A stretch of DNA of 15,145 nt from Anaerolineae bacterium (GTDB lineage Bacteria; Chloroflexota; Anaerolineae; B4-G1). Position 1 is the stretch's first letter. Every line of letters starts with the position of its first letter. Position numbers and translations under genes: made by a program. The notes below the pieces were generated by a model. That model was not told where the DNA came from. It ran no database searches and saw only the letters and a list, made by a program, of their open reading frames with translations. The DNA is taken from positions 1-15,145 of the forward strand of contig JAUXFI010000023.1 of the NCBI GenBank assembly GCA_030620125.1, written 5' to 3'. This document shows positions 1 through 7,788 of this stretch, one piece after another.

Positions 1-1
1 C

Positions 2-1153
2 ACCCACCCCGGCGAGCCCGGCCACCTGTACACCTTGCGCCTCACCGCCAGCGACAACGTCGGCAACGAGGTCAGCACCGAAGCCCAGGCGGGCGCACCG
101 CGCGTGACGAAATACTACTATCACGGCGGCCGGCGAGTTGCAATGAGAGCCGCTGACGTGGTATACTACCTGCACGCGGATCATCTGGGCTCCACCAGCC
201 TGACCACGAACGACAGCGGCGGGGTGGTGGCCGAGCAGCGATACCTGCCTTATGGCGACGTGCGCTGGAGCGACGGCACGTTACCAACCGACTTCACGTT
301 CACGGGGCAGAGGAGCGTGCCCGGCACGGGGCTGGTGTTCATGCACGTGCGCTACTACCACCCCGCGCTGGGGCGATTCGTGAGCGCGGATACGATTGTG
401 CCGGAGGCGGGAAATCCGCAGAGCCTCAATCGTTACTCGTACGTCCTCGGGAACCCGCTTCGCTACACCGATCCGAGTGGGCACGCGGCGGACCCGGGCG
501 GGGGCCGGGGTGTTCCTTGGCCGCCACCGCCACCGCCACCGCCGCCGCCACCACCACCACCGCCGCCACCACCCAAAGATCCAGGCGTGATCTTGTTGGA
601 AGTGATCGATCAACTGATATGGCACAGCATTCCGAGCGGCGCTGGAGTATACGTCAGCCCTAGCTTTGGGGAGAACGTAATCTTAGGGGTACAAGGCACG
701 GTGCCACAGGTGGTCTGGGTTTTCAATTGGCACTCAGGCGAACTGAGTCTTGCGGTGGGTGGAGGCGCTGCCGTTGAACTTGGAACTCCTGAAGGCCTCA
801 ACTCAGGGATCGCTGGAGGGCTCGTATTGCCTATGGGTTATTCATCCAACGACATGCTACTGGGTCCATCTTTTGACCTTGGCTTCGAGTTGCAGGCGGA
901 TATGGTCGCGAAAGCCGGCCTGGATGCAGGGATGAGTTGGGAGATGGATTTAGTAGATACGGAAACTGGTTATGCTCTTCGGCCTGCCTACGATCTCAAG
1001 TCCAACATGCAACCGTACATGGTTAATTTGGGTCTGTCGGGTGGCGCAAACGAATGGCCCAATGCCGTTGATGCGTCTGTGAGCCCGGGTGTATCCCATA
1101 CCCCGTTTATGGCAACAGCGCAGCTATATCCGTGGAACTGGACGAGGAGATGA
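2..1153 (+). CDS. Rhs-repeat-associated core protein, C-terminal part (5' partial)
   Basis: The frame is open from base 2, so the gene starts outside the window; the first TTG at 35 is not a convincing start. The first residues (GHLYTLRLTASDNVGNEVS) look like the end of an extracellular beta-sandwich repeat. The Rhs/YD core follows: HADHLGS at 173-193, then RYYHPALGRFVSADT, and the closing LNRYSYVLGNPLRYTDPSG ending near 481. Next come a Gly-rich stretch, 18 prolines (521-574) and about 192 C-terminal residues. In Rhs proteins the core forms a shell and the segment after DPxG is variable and often toxic. Here the tail is Gly-, Val- and Leu-rich, predicted beta-rich, and shows no nuclease or deaminase motif that I recognise. 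The stop TGA overlaps ATG 1150, so the next gene is probably translationally coupled. Family assignment is secure; tail function is unknown. Confidence 0.9.
   Translation, partial: THPGEPGHLYTLRLTASDNVGNEVSTEAQAGAPRVTKYYYHGGRRVAMRAADVVYYLHADHLGSTSLTTNDSGGVVAEQRYLPYGDVRWSDGTLPTDFTFTGQRSVPGTGLVFMHVRYYHPALGRFVSADTIVPEAGNPQSLNRYSYVLGNPLRYTDPSGHAADPGGGRGVPWPPPPPPPPPPPPPPPPPPKDPGVILLEVIDQLIWHSIPSGAGVYVSPSFGENVILGVQGTVPQVVWVFNWHSGELSLAVGGGAAVELGTPEGLNSGIAGGLVLPMGYSSNDMLLGPSFDLGFELQADMVAKAGLDAGMSWEMDLVDTETGYALRPAYDLKSNMQPYMVNLGLSGGANEWPNAVDASVSPGVSHTPFMATAQLYPWNWTRR
521..574 (+). repeat. CCN triplet tract coding for 18 prolines
   Basis: Eighteen consecutive proline codons, nearly all CCG or CCA, join the Rhs core to its C-terminal tail. 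A stiff polyproline linker marks the boundary between the shell and the tail. The unit is a triplet, so length changes would keep the frame. Confidence 0.9.
1144..1149 (+). promoter_or_regulatory. Shine-Dalgarno GAGGAG for the lipoprotein gene
   Basis: GAGGAG lies inside the last Rhs codons. It abuts ATG 1150 (no spacer) but is 9 nt from ATG 1159, so 1159 is the better start. Confidence 0.55.
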
Positions 1154-1158
1154 AGCTG

Positions 1159-1569
1159 ATGGACTCTGCAAAACGCTCCATAGTCATTACAATACTCACG
1201 ATGGCATTGGTCTCCTGTGGGTGTCCTTTCTTGGTGCCTGAGATAGCGGTAGAGTTATCGGATCTGACGTTGTGCCAGGGATGGAATGCTGAAGGGGAAC
1301 CTATTGTTCTCCCTGATGCTGTGCCGTCTGACGAGACGCGCATATGTGTTTGTGGTCATCTTGAAACAAGCAGCGATGTGACACTGCAAGCCTTTTGGTC
1401 GCGGGGAAGGGACATTTTGCTGACACACCGGCAGGTGTTTAGCAATGGGCCATTTCTAAGTTGCATCGAAGAAGACGAGGGCTTTGAACCGGGTAACTAC
1501 AGGGTGAACGTAGTCGCGGGGAAGAGAGAGCTTGGGCGCGTGGACTTCTCGGTGGGTGAAGGACAATGA
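1159..1569 (+). CDS. small predicted lipoprotein behind Rhs (possible immunity/partner protein)
   Basis: About 136 residues. The N-terminus is a lipoprotein signal: MDSAKRS, a hydrophobic stretch IVITILTMA, then lipobox LVSC followed by Gly-Cys. The mature part is a compact, Cys-containing, probably all-beta domain ending in the pattern GFEPGNYRVNVVAGKRELG...DFSV, typical of small extracellular beta-sandwiches. It begins 5 nt after the Rhs stop; an alternative ATG at 1150 overlaps that stop (ATGA). The position directly after a variable Rhs tail is where immunity genes of polymorphic toxins usually sit, and a membrane-anchored extracellular protein could protect against an outward-acting tail. 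That role is inferred from position only; I recognise no immunity family. It could equally be a surface accessory protein. Confidence 0.7.
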   Translation: MDSAKRSIVITILTMALVSCGCPFLVPEIAVELSDLTLCQGWNAEGEPIVLPDAVPSDETRICVCGHLETSSDVTLQAFWSRGRDILLTHRQVFSNGPFLSCIEEDEGFEPGNYRVNVVAGKRELGRVDFSVGEGQ

Positions 1570-1799
1570 GAAGAACCCATCGACTCCTATTGTAATACTG
1601 TATTTGTTTACCGGGTAGGGGCAACAGATGAATAGCGGATAAACGGATAGACCTGGTGGAGACACATCACTATGTGCCCCTGCCGATCTGTCCGTGGCGT
1701 ACCGCCTCATCCGCTTATCCGCTACCATCCGCTGCGCCGAGCCGACAAGACGGTAAACAAGCACAACACTGGTATCTTGGTAGGTGCGGGCGGATAGTT
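1570..1799. other. convergent intergenic gap with a long inverted repeat
   Basis: This stretch separates the converging lipoprotein and mazG-like genes and holds no convincing gene. Arms 1634-1650 and 1707-1723 are inverted copies (AGCGGATAAACGGATAG against AGCGGATAAGCGGATGA, 14 of 17 matching) around a 56-nt loop. The right arm continues into a further GCGGAT-like unit (to about 1732), resembling the short tandem repeats elsewhere in the window. No U-tract follows, so a terminator role is only possible. Confidence 0.5.
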
Positions 1800-2147
1800 T
1801 CATAAAAGCTCCCTGGACGTAACGTCCTGCCCAACGTAGCGCTGGCGGTCGCGGGTGCGGTATTTCTCCATCATTGCCCGCCAACTCTGTTCCAGGTCAA
1901 CATCGGCGACGTTAGCCACACAGACGAGCGTGTAGATCAGATCACACAACTCGATTCCCAAATCCTGCTCCGCCTCGTCGTCTCGCTTGGGCTTTTGCCC
2001 GTAGAGGTGATTGACCAGTCGAGCGACTTCGCCCAATTCCTCGATCATACGCGCCAGTATCGCCAGCGGGCGCCAATAGCCGCCTCCGTCCCCCTGCACC
2101 CACTCGTCCACTTCCATCTGCATTCCCCGCAACGTAACTTTGGACAT
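1800..2147 (-). CDS. MazG-like nucleotide pyrophosphohydrolase
   Basis: A 115-residue all-alpha protein from ATG 2147. Upstream positions would add 14 codons (start at 2189), but these overlap the preceding gene; an AGGGGG Shine-Dalgarno 7 nt before 2147 fixes the start. The metal-binding signature of the MazG/dUTPase-like superfamily is present: E37-x-x-E40 in IEELGEV and E66-x-x-D69 in IELCDLIYTL. Such enzymes hydrolyse (d)NTPs to NMP and pyrophosphate, with Mg2+ held by these acidic residues. The size fits single-domain MazG-like proteins rather than the two-domain MazG of E. coli. It is the last gene of the minus-strand run, 11 nt after the flippase-like gene. Substrate is unknown, and a link to the surface-glycan genes is not shown. 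Confidence 0.85.
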   Translation of the reverse strand: MSKVTLRGMQMEVDEWVQGDGGGYWRPLAILARMIEELGEVARLVNHLYGQKPKRDDEAEQDLGIELCDLIYTLVCVANVADVDLEQSWRAMMEKYRTRDRQRYVGQDVTSRELL

Positions 2148-2158
2148 ACGATTACCCC

Positions 2159-3112
2159 CTACACCGGCTCCCGCTTCCGCAGGCCACACAATCCCTCAAT
2201 GCCATACAGCAGTCCACCGAGAAGCCCGGCTGCGGTAGACACGAGGTAGATGCTCAGCGACATAGCGGCAGCGGTGTTGGCATCCACCCCGACTGAACCG
2301 AAAAGCGCCACCGTCACCCAGTCTCGCACGCCCAGGCCGCCGATTGAGAGGGGCACGATCAGTGTGACAGAGATGAGGGGCGTGACGACAAAGTAAAAGC
2401 CCAGCCCCTGAGGAATGCCCACCGCCAGCCCGCACAGCCAGTTGACGAGCACGTTCACCACGTTAAAGACGAGCGAAACGCCTAGCGCCTCCAGTATCGC
2501 CCGCCGGCCACAGCCGGTCACCGCAGCGTAGGCCTGCGCCAGGAAGCCCTCGCCTCTCAGCGAGAGCGCAGATGGCAGACGGTCTGTGACACGTCGCAGA
2601 AAGCGCCCTTGCAGCACGAGCGCCCCGGCAAGCAGTCCCCCACCAGCGATTCCCACCAACAAGCCGACCAGCCAGGCCTCGAGGCGCGCAAAGGTAAACA
2701 GGAGGGCGATCAATCCCATGGCAAAGAGCACGAGCAGACCACACATACGATCGAGCAACACGGTACCGACGGCTGCCGAAGTGTCGGTGTCGCCGCTCAG
2801 TTCCAGCGCCCGCACAACGTCACCGCCAAAGCTGGTGGGGAGAAAAATGTTAAAGAAGGCTCCGACAAAATAAAGGTGCACCAGGCGGCCAAAAGGCACG
2901 TCCAGGTCGAGGCCGCGCAGAAGGACGAACCAGCGGCAGGCGCGAATGACCAGACCGAGGACGACAAGCAAGAAGGCGGCCAGCAAGTAGCGCATATCAG
3001 CCTGGCGCAGCACATCCAGTGTCTCGCCCAGGCCGATCCTCCAGAACAGAAAGGCCAACGCTCCGGCGCTAATCAACACGCGCAGGATATTCATCCAAGG
3101 TTTCTTGTTCAT
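2159..3112 (-). CDS. UPF0104/MprF-N-type flippase-like membrane protein
   Basis: 317 residues with about eight membrane segments. It matches the lysylphosphatidylglycerol synthetase transmembrane family (AglD/MprF N-domain type). Visible family marks are RACRWFVLLRG (57-67), LPTSFGGDVVRALEL (91-105), LLDRMCGL (119-126) and the late VPLSIGGLGVRD. Proteins of this family are thought to move or present lipid-linked substrates across the membrane; stand-alone members often lie beside glycosyltransferases, as here. The soluble aminoacyl-transferase domain of MprF is absent. Start ATG 3112 has GGAGGG 6 nt upstream and lies 18 nt after the stop of the GT-C gene. Exact substrate cannot be read from the sequence. 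Confidence 0.88.
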   Translation of the reverse strand: MNKKPWMNILRVLISAGALAFLFWRIGLGETLDVLRQADMRYLLAAFLLVVLGLVIRACRWFVLLRGLDLDVPFGRLVHLYFVGAFFNIFLPTSFGGDVVRALELSGDTDTSAAVGTVLLDRMCGLLVLFAMGLIALLFTFARLEAWLVGLLVGIAGGGLLAGALVLQGRFLRRVTDRLPSALSLRGEGFLAQAYAAVTGCGRRAILEALGVSLVFNVVNVLVNWLCGLAVGIPQGLGFYFVVTPLISVTLIVPLSIGGLGVRDWVTVALFGSVGVDANTAAAMSLSIYLVSTAAGLLGGLLYGIEGLCGLRKREPV

Positions 3113-3130
3113 CCGCTTCCCTCCACCGTC

Positions 3131-5458
3131 CTACTCGCCCAGCACTCGAATTTTACTCAATAATACGCGGCTGCCCAGCCAGCGACCATCCTCCGCGATG
3201 ACCGGCAAGCGGTCACCGCTAGAGTCGTACAGGCCAATCTCAATATCGTAAAAACCCGGCGGGGTCGTCAATCCTACCATCAGGTCACGCGCGTCCTCGA
3301 TAATCTGGTCAGGCTTCCACTGGCTGGTGGGCCTGTTCCCTCCGGCGGGCCAGCCATCGCTGCTGCCCCAGACCTGATCTTTGACGCCGAGGAGGTGGGC
3401 AAAGACGCTATAGTTCGTCTCCAGCGGGGCCAGCGCCCGCCAGTAGAGCGTGAGGCGAATCGTCTCGCCGGGCCGCACCACCCGCCGGTCCAGCGCATAG
3501 CCGACCAGCGCGGCCTGGTCGCCAAAGTTGGCGTCCATCGGATTGGGGACCCCCCTTCCTCCCCCCTCCAGGGGGGATAAGAGGGAGGCAGACCGAGGCC
3601 GGATTTCGACCGTCGCCAGGCGTAGCGCGTCACGTCCATCCTGTGTGGTGAGGCGCGGGCCGTCGGGCGGGTAGAGACCGACCTGGATATAACCCACGTC
3701 CGGCGCGTAGGCGGTCTCCGGTATTTGCATGCGGTAGGTATCGGCGAAGGCGATGCCAGGCTCCCAGTCGGTGGTGGGGTACCTTCCGAGGCCAGGGTAG
3801 GTGTCGCGCTGGGCCACCATCGTGCCCACCTCGCTCAGCAGGTGGACAAAGACAGTGTGGTTCTGATCAGTCCGGGTCAAGGCCTGCCAATAGAGCGTGA
3901 CCTCCACCTCGCCGCCCGGTTCGACGACGGTCGGCGTGACCTGGTAACCCAGCAGCCTGGCGACCCCCCTCTTATCCCCCCTCCAGGGGGGAGGACTGAC
4001 GTGGCCGAACTCGACACCGGTGGGGTTAGGTACGGAAACGATCTCGGCCTCGGTCAGCGGGCGGGGGCAGGCGAAAGCCGGGGTCAGCACGCCGACCAGG
4101 GCGTAGACGGCCAGCGCCGCCATCCCGGCTGTCACGACCAGGCTCGCCACCCACGTCAAGCGGCGGGGGAGAAACCGGCTCAACCCCAGGCAAAGCAGGA
4201 GAGCGAACGCGGGCAGGCCAGGGAACAGGAAACGTCCCATCGCGCCGGCCGGTTGAATCAGGATGTAATAAAAAACCACTGCCGTAAAGATGAGGACGGC
4301 GGCTCCCAGGAGCGACAATGTAGCAAGAGGAAGCGAGCCTCGCCGGGGGAGCAGGTAGCCGGCCAGTGCCAACACGCAAAACACGAGCAACCCCTGGTAG
4401 ACGAATTGGGGCAAGGGAACCTGACCGTAGCCAAAACGTCCCCACAGGCTGCTCCACAGGTAGGGCAGACTCTGCCGGATGGCCCACCAGTTTTCAGACG
4501 CTGGCCGGCCGGCCCAGAGTTCGTTGACCTTGCTCATGCCCGTGGGATCACCGTAGAGCATATAGTTGCGCCAGAACCACCAGCCGGAGATCACGGCTGC
4601 CAGACCCAGGACGATGATGGTACCCCGCAGGAGAGCGCGCCAGTTGAGAGTGTGGGGGTGTGGGGATGTGGAGGTGTGGGCACGGGTGGGCCACGCGGCA
4701 ACAAGGTAAGCCAATCCAATCAGCGGCAGCAGGGCCAGCAGGTTGAACTTGGTGAGGAGCGCCAGGCCGTAGAGAACGCCTAGCGTCACGTCGGTGCGCA
4801 CGCTGGGACCATCCCGCACCAGCCGGACGCACACCAGGAGCACCGCCGCGCTGCACAGCGCCGCCGGGACGTCGTTGTTGACCGCGCCGCTCAGGTAGGT
4901 GAACTGCGGGTTGAACGCGACCAGCGCCGCCCCGCCCACGGCCAACGCGGGCCGGTCTGGGAAAATCTCGCGCCCGATGCGGTAGGTCAGCCAGACGACA
5001 CCCGCGCCGATGAGCACCGTCATCCAGCGCACCACGTAGACCGCCAGGGCGACACCTCGAAAGAAAAAGCTCTCGTCGTCGCCGTGGAGATACTGGTTCT
5101 TGTTGTCGTCGCCCACCTCCCAGTAGCGGTAGCCCCAGTAAGGGTTGGTGGGAGGCTCGTAGTAGACCTCCTCTGCGACAGGAACCCACCAACTGACCAG
5201 CGCGCCCAGGGCGTAGTAGAGAGGCGGATGGTGGCTCTGGGCACGAGGAACGTCGGGCCGTTGCACAGGCAGGCTGTGGTAGGCGATGAGATGCCGCACG
5301 TAGCGGAAATGACGCAGTTCGTCGGTGGGCTCGTAGAGGGGAGAGGCCAGGCTGTAAGCGATGGCCAGGGCAATGAACACGATGAGCAATGAACAATGAG
5401 CAATGAACAATGAACAATGAACAGTGAACAGTGACCGGGGGTGACCAGTCGGTCTCAT
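3131..5458 (-). CDS. GT-C glycosyltransferase-like membrane protein with two C-terminal beta-sandwich modules
   Basis: 775 residues. The N-terminal two thirds is polytopic and resembles the GT39/PMT or DUF2142 type: an acidic pair in the first extracytoplasmic loop (D46-E47 in YEPTDELRHFRY), HPPLYYALGA, and RIGREIFP before the AFNPQFTYLSGAVNNDVPAA segment. Such enzymes use polyprenyl-phosphate sugars as donors. Two tandem extracytoplasmic beta-sandwich modules follow, about residues 501-620 (LLGYQV...LTLYWQ..VFVHLL) and 649-775 (LVGYAL...LTLYWRA..VFAHLL). Start ATG 5458 overlaps the YfhO stop (ATGA) and has GGAG 7 nt upstream. Codons 9-25 are a 7-bp tandem array; codons 260-269 are an 8-bp array; two palindromic inserts lie before the two modules. 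Acceptor and sugar are unknown. Confidence 0.85.
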   Translation of the reverse strand: MRPTGHPRSLFTVHCSLFIAHCSLLIVFIALAIAYSLASPLYEPTDELRHFRYVRHLIAYHSLPVQRPDVPRAQSHHPPLYYALGALVSWWVPVAEEVYYEPPTNPYWGYRYWEVGDDNKNQYLHGDDESFFFRGVALAVYVVRWMTVLIGAGVVWLTYRIGREIFPDRPALAVGGAALVAFNPQFTYLSGAVNNDVPAALCSAAVLLVCVRLVRDGPSVRTDVTLGVLYGLALLTKFNLLALLPLIGLAYLVAAWPTRAHTSTSPHPHTLNWRALLRGTIIVLGLAAVISGWWFWRNYMLYGDPTGMSKVNELWAGRPASENWWAIRQSLPYLWSSLWGRFGYGQVPLPQFVYQGLLVFCVLALAGYLLPRRGSLPLATLSLLGAAVLIFTAVVFYYILIQPAGAMGRFLFPGLPAFALLLCLGLSRFLPRRLTWVASLVVTAGMAALAVYALVGVLTPAFACPRPLTEAEIVSVPNPTGVEFGHVSPPPWRGDKRGVARLLGYQVTPTVVEPGGEVEVTLYWQALTRTDQNHTVFVHLLSEVGTMVAQRDTYPGLGRYPTTDWEPGIAFADTYRMQIPETAYAPDVGYIQVGLYPPDGPRLTTQDGRDALRLATVEIRPRSASLLSPLEGGGRGVPNPMDANFGDQAALVGYALDRRVVRPGETIRLTLYWRALAPLETNYSVFAHLLGVKDQVWGSSDGWPAGGNRPTSQWKPDQIIEDARDLMVGLTTPPGFYDIEIGLYDSSGDRLPVIAEDGRWLGSRVLLSKIRVLGE
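3552..3588. repeat. GC-rich palindromic element, copy a (in-frame insert)
   Basis: The centre at 3561-3576 is CCCCCCTCCAGGGGGG, flanked by TTCCT on the left and ATAAGAGGGAGG on the right. Read from the minus strand it gives LLSPLEGGGRGV in the linker before the second beta-sandwich module. The same element occurs inverted at 3963-3994. Confidence 0.8.
3963..3994. repeat. GC-rich palindromic element, copy b (inverted, in-frame insert)
   Basis: The centre at 3976-3991 is again CCCCCCTCCAGGGGGG, but the ATAAGAGGG flank lies on the other side, so this copy is in the opposite orientation to copy a. It is translated in another phase (SPPPWRGDKRGV) just before LLGYQV of the first beta-sandwich module, between VEFGHV and ARLLGY. 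Confidence 0.8.
4650..4681. repeat. 8-bp tandem array, four units
   Basis: Four direct 8-bp units, GTGTGGGG twice then ATGTGGAG and GTGTGGGC. On the minus strand they encode the HTSTSPHPHT stretch in a loop between two membrane segments of the GT-C protein. Confidence 0.8.
5383..5431. repeat. 7-bp tandem array, seven units, at the 5' end of the GT-C gene
   Basis: Seven direct 7-bp units of consensus TGARCAR fill 49 bp. In the minus-strand gene they lie about 9 to 25 codons after the start and encode the FTVHCSLFIAHCSLL stretch that leads into the first membrane segment. Seven is not a multiple of three, so gain or loss of one unit would shift the frame. Confidence 0.85.
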
Positions 5459-7785
5459 ACAGCATCTCCGCTTCGCCGTGCGGTCCAGACGGCGACGCCG
5501 ATGATGGACAGCAGTGTTAGGACCGTGATCGCCAGTCCGGCCTTCAGCAGCGGCGGATCGTACACCAGGACGACCCGATGTTCGCCCGCCGGCACGCAGA
5601 GAGCGCGCAGCACATAGTCGGCCCGCACTATACGGGCAGGGTCGCCATCCACCGTGGCCCGCCAGCCGGGGTAATCAATTTCGCTCAATATCAACAGCCC
5701 GCCCCCACCCTGCACCTGTGCCTCGATCCGGTTCCCCTCGTAAAGCACGCTCTCGACCTCGCCAGCCTCATCCGCGTCCGTGTTCACACACTCCAGCGCC
5801 GAGTCGAGTAGTGCTACCGCGCGCGGGTCAAAATCCGGGTCGTGAATACGCGCCAGTGTTGCCGCGTCGTCAGCCACTTCGATTTGCGGCACGACCCACG
5901 CCCGTGGGAGCGCGGCGGGCCGCTCGTACACGTACACGCCGGATCGTTCGAGCAGCAGCCGGGGCGCGTCGGGATCGTCAGGAAAGTCCTGCGGGGCGCT
6001 GGTCACCAGGTAACCGGCGTTCAGCAGGTCGTAGGTCCGCGCGCGCGGGTCGGGCCGCGAGGTGATGAACTCTTCGTAGCGCTGGAGGGTCAGCGGGTCA
6101 TACCCAAAAACGCTGCGCAGTCCAAACTCTATCCCGCCGTTTTGCTCGAAATCGTTCAGTCCCCAGGGAAGCACCCGCCCGGCCCCAGCGGTGGCCTGGG
6201 CCACGACGCGCCAGTAGGCGCTCTCCTGCACGTCCACCACCTCGACCGCGCCGCTGCCAAAAGTCCACAGGTCCAGCACCACCAGGCCCAGCGCCAAGAG
6301 CCACAGTCCGGCGCGACGACTGGCAGCGGAGCGCCAGGCGGCAAGGAAACCAGCCGCCAGGAGGAAGAAGAACAGGAACAGCGCCACATGGTTGGACAGG
6401 TGCCACAGCCGCCCTGCCGCCGGGTTCGTCTCTCGTCCCAGGGCAAAGGCCACGAATCCGGCCACGACCAATACCAGCGCGCCTCCCGCCACGGTCAGCA
6501 CCAATGGCCACTTTAGCGGTTCCAATAGTCGCACCCGCCTCTCGTCTTCATCCCCGGCGGAGGATTGGAGCACCGTCACCACCAGGCCGGATAACGCGGC
6601 GGCAGCCAGCGTGAAGAGAAAGCCAGCGCGAGCCGGCGCTCTCGCCATCCGAAATAGCGGTACGAAGCGGTAGAACAGAAGATACAGGCTCCCGTATTTC
6701 CCAAAGGCCAGCAACAGCGCGCCCAGGCCCAGCGCAACCAGGAATGGGGCCAGCCGGTGGCGTAGTCTCAGCCCCAGGAGCGCCAGTAGCAACGGCAGGA
6801 CGCCGACGTAAAAGATGAACTCGTCGTAGATGCCGTCGCCCCAGTACCCGGCGTAGGTTGGCTCGCCGAAAAAGTTGGGTACCAACAGGGTCAGCAGATA
6901 CCCCGGCGGCCAGGAGAAGCGGGTGGCGAACTCGTAGCTCGGCGCGGCTTGCCGGGTCGAGTGCAGCGCCAGTTCGGCCAGCGGGAAGAGTTGCACTGCC
7001 GCCAGGGCCAGCCCAACGAGCAACATGAGACCCGCCCAGGCCAGGGGAAGCAACGGAGAATGGAGATTGGAGAGTGGAGATTGGAGTGCCGAACGCTCCT
7101 CGCGCCAGCGTTCCCAGGCACGGAAGGCGGCGTAGGCGACCAGTCCCAGCGCCACGTAGATGAACGAGGCAGTGTGGCCCGCCAGGAGAGAAAGCCCGAC
7201 GGGCAGCCCTCCCACGACGGCGAGTTTCCACGAGCGATGCTTCACGGCACAGCGGCAGACCCATAGCAACAGCGGCAGCCAGGCCCCGGTGGTGATGACA
7301 CCCAGGTGGCCGGCGCGCACGCGCACGAAAAAGTAGCCACTGAAAGCAAAGGCGACGGCAGCGAGCAACGCCCCCGCAACAGAAGCTCCTTCCGCGCGCA
7401 GCCAGGCGTACATCCCAGCGCCGGCGAGCCACAGATGCAGCACAATGATCCAGCCAAGCGCTCTGGTGATGGGCATCAGCAGCGCCAGCCAGGTGGGGGG
7501 ATAGAACAGCGCCGGCTGGGGATTAGCGATAAAGGTCAAGCCCGAAAAGAGATAGGGGTTCCACAAGGGAAAGTGGCCTTGCTGGATCGAAGAAACGGCA
7601 AAGCGGAGCCAGTGCAGAAACATGTTGGATAGGTCATTGCCCGCGACGATGCGGTCAGCAGGAAGCCATAACACGTCCCAATAGAACGTTGCGCACAGCA
7701 GTGCCAGGGCCGCCAACGGCCAGGCGTTGCGCCACGTCTTACCCATCCATCCTGTCTGCTTACCTTGCGCTTGAACTGCGCACAT
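5455..7785 (-). CDS. YfhO-family membrane protein
   Basis: 776 residues, with roughly a dozen membrane segments and a soluble C-terminal domain. The N-terminal region has family features: GNDLSNMFLHWLRF, FPLWNPYLFSGLTFIANPQ and FYPPTWLALLMP. The last soluble part has the typical IDYPGWRATVDG and ALCVPAGEHRVVLVYDP, followed by a final membrane helix (LAITVLTLLSIIGVAVW). YfhO proteins have a GT-C fold and in Firmicutes are linked to glycosylation of teichoic acids or other surface polymers; the role here is inferred from family. Start ATG 7785 has a strong GGAGGAG 6 nt upstream. The stop overlaps the next gene's start (ATGA), indicating translational coupling. A 7-bp tandem array (7054-7088) codes for the loop ERSALQSPLSNLHSPLLPLA between two membrane segments. 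Confidence 0.88.
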   Translation of the reverse strand: MCAVQAQGKQTGWMGKTWRNAWPLAALALLCATFYWDVLWLPADRIVAGNDLSNMFLHWLRFAVSSIQQGHFPLWNPYLFSGLTFIANPQPALFYPPTWLALLMPITRALGWIIVLHLWLAGAGMYAWLRAEGASVAGALLAAVAFAFSGYFFVRVRAGHLGVITTGAWLPLLLWVCRCAVKHRSWKLAVVGGLPVGLSLLAGHTASFIYVALGLVAYAAFRAWERWREERSALQSPLSNLHSPLLPLAWAGLMLLVGLALAAVQLFPLAELALHSTRQAAPSYEFATRFSWPPGYLLTLLVPNFFGEPTYAGYWGDGIYDEFIFYVGVLPLLLALLGLRLRHRLAPFLVALGLGALLLAFGKYGSLYLLFYRFVPLFRMARAPARAGFLFTLAAAALSGLVVTVLQSSAGDEDERRVRLLEPLKWPLVLTVAGGALVLVVAGFVAFALGRETNPAAGRLWHLSNHVALFLFFFLLAAGFLAAWRSAASRRAGLWLLALGLVVLDLWTFGSGAVEVVDVQESAYWRVVAQATAGAGRVLPWGLNDFEQNGGIEFGLRSVFGYDPLTLQRYEEFITSRPDPRARTYDLLNAGYLVTSAPQDFPDDPDAPRLLLERSGVYVYERPAALPRAWVVPQIEVADDAATLARIHDPDFDPRAVALLDSALECVNTDADEAGEVESVLYEGNRIEAQVQGGGGLLILSEIDYPGWRATVDGDPARIVRADYVLRALCVPAGEHRVVLVYDPPLLKAGLAITVLTLLSIIGVAVWTARRSGDAV
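7054..7088. repeat. 7-bp tandem array, five units
   Basis: Units are CGGAGAA, TGGAGAT, TGGAGAG, TGGAGAT and TGGAGTG (consensus TGGAGAK). They lie inside the YfhO-family gene, in a loop between membrane segments. Confidence 0.8.
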
Positions 7786-7788
7786 GTC

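Noticed and set aside
3725..4783. Long open frame on the plus strand opposite the GT-C gene
   Set aside because: Composition is Gly/Gln/Arg-rich without any family motif, and it is antisense to a clearly recognised membrane protein; GC-rich codons create it.
4548..5465. Alternative frame starting MLYETDWSPP over the start of the GT-C gene
   Set aside because: Downstream of the heptamer array it has no membrane-protein character. I keep its ATG only as a possible alternative start if the array changes length.
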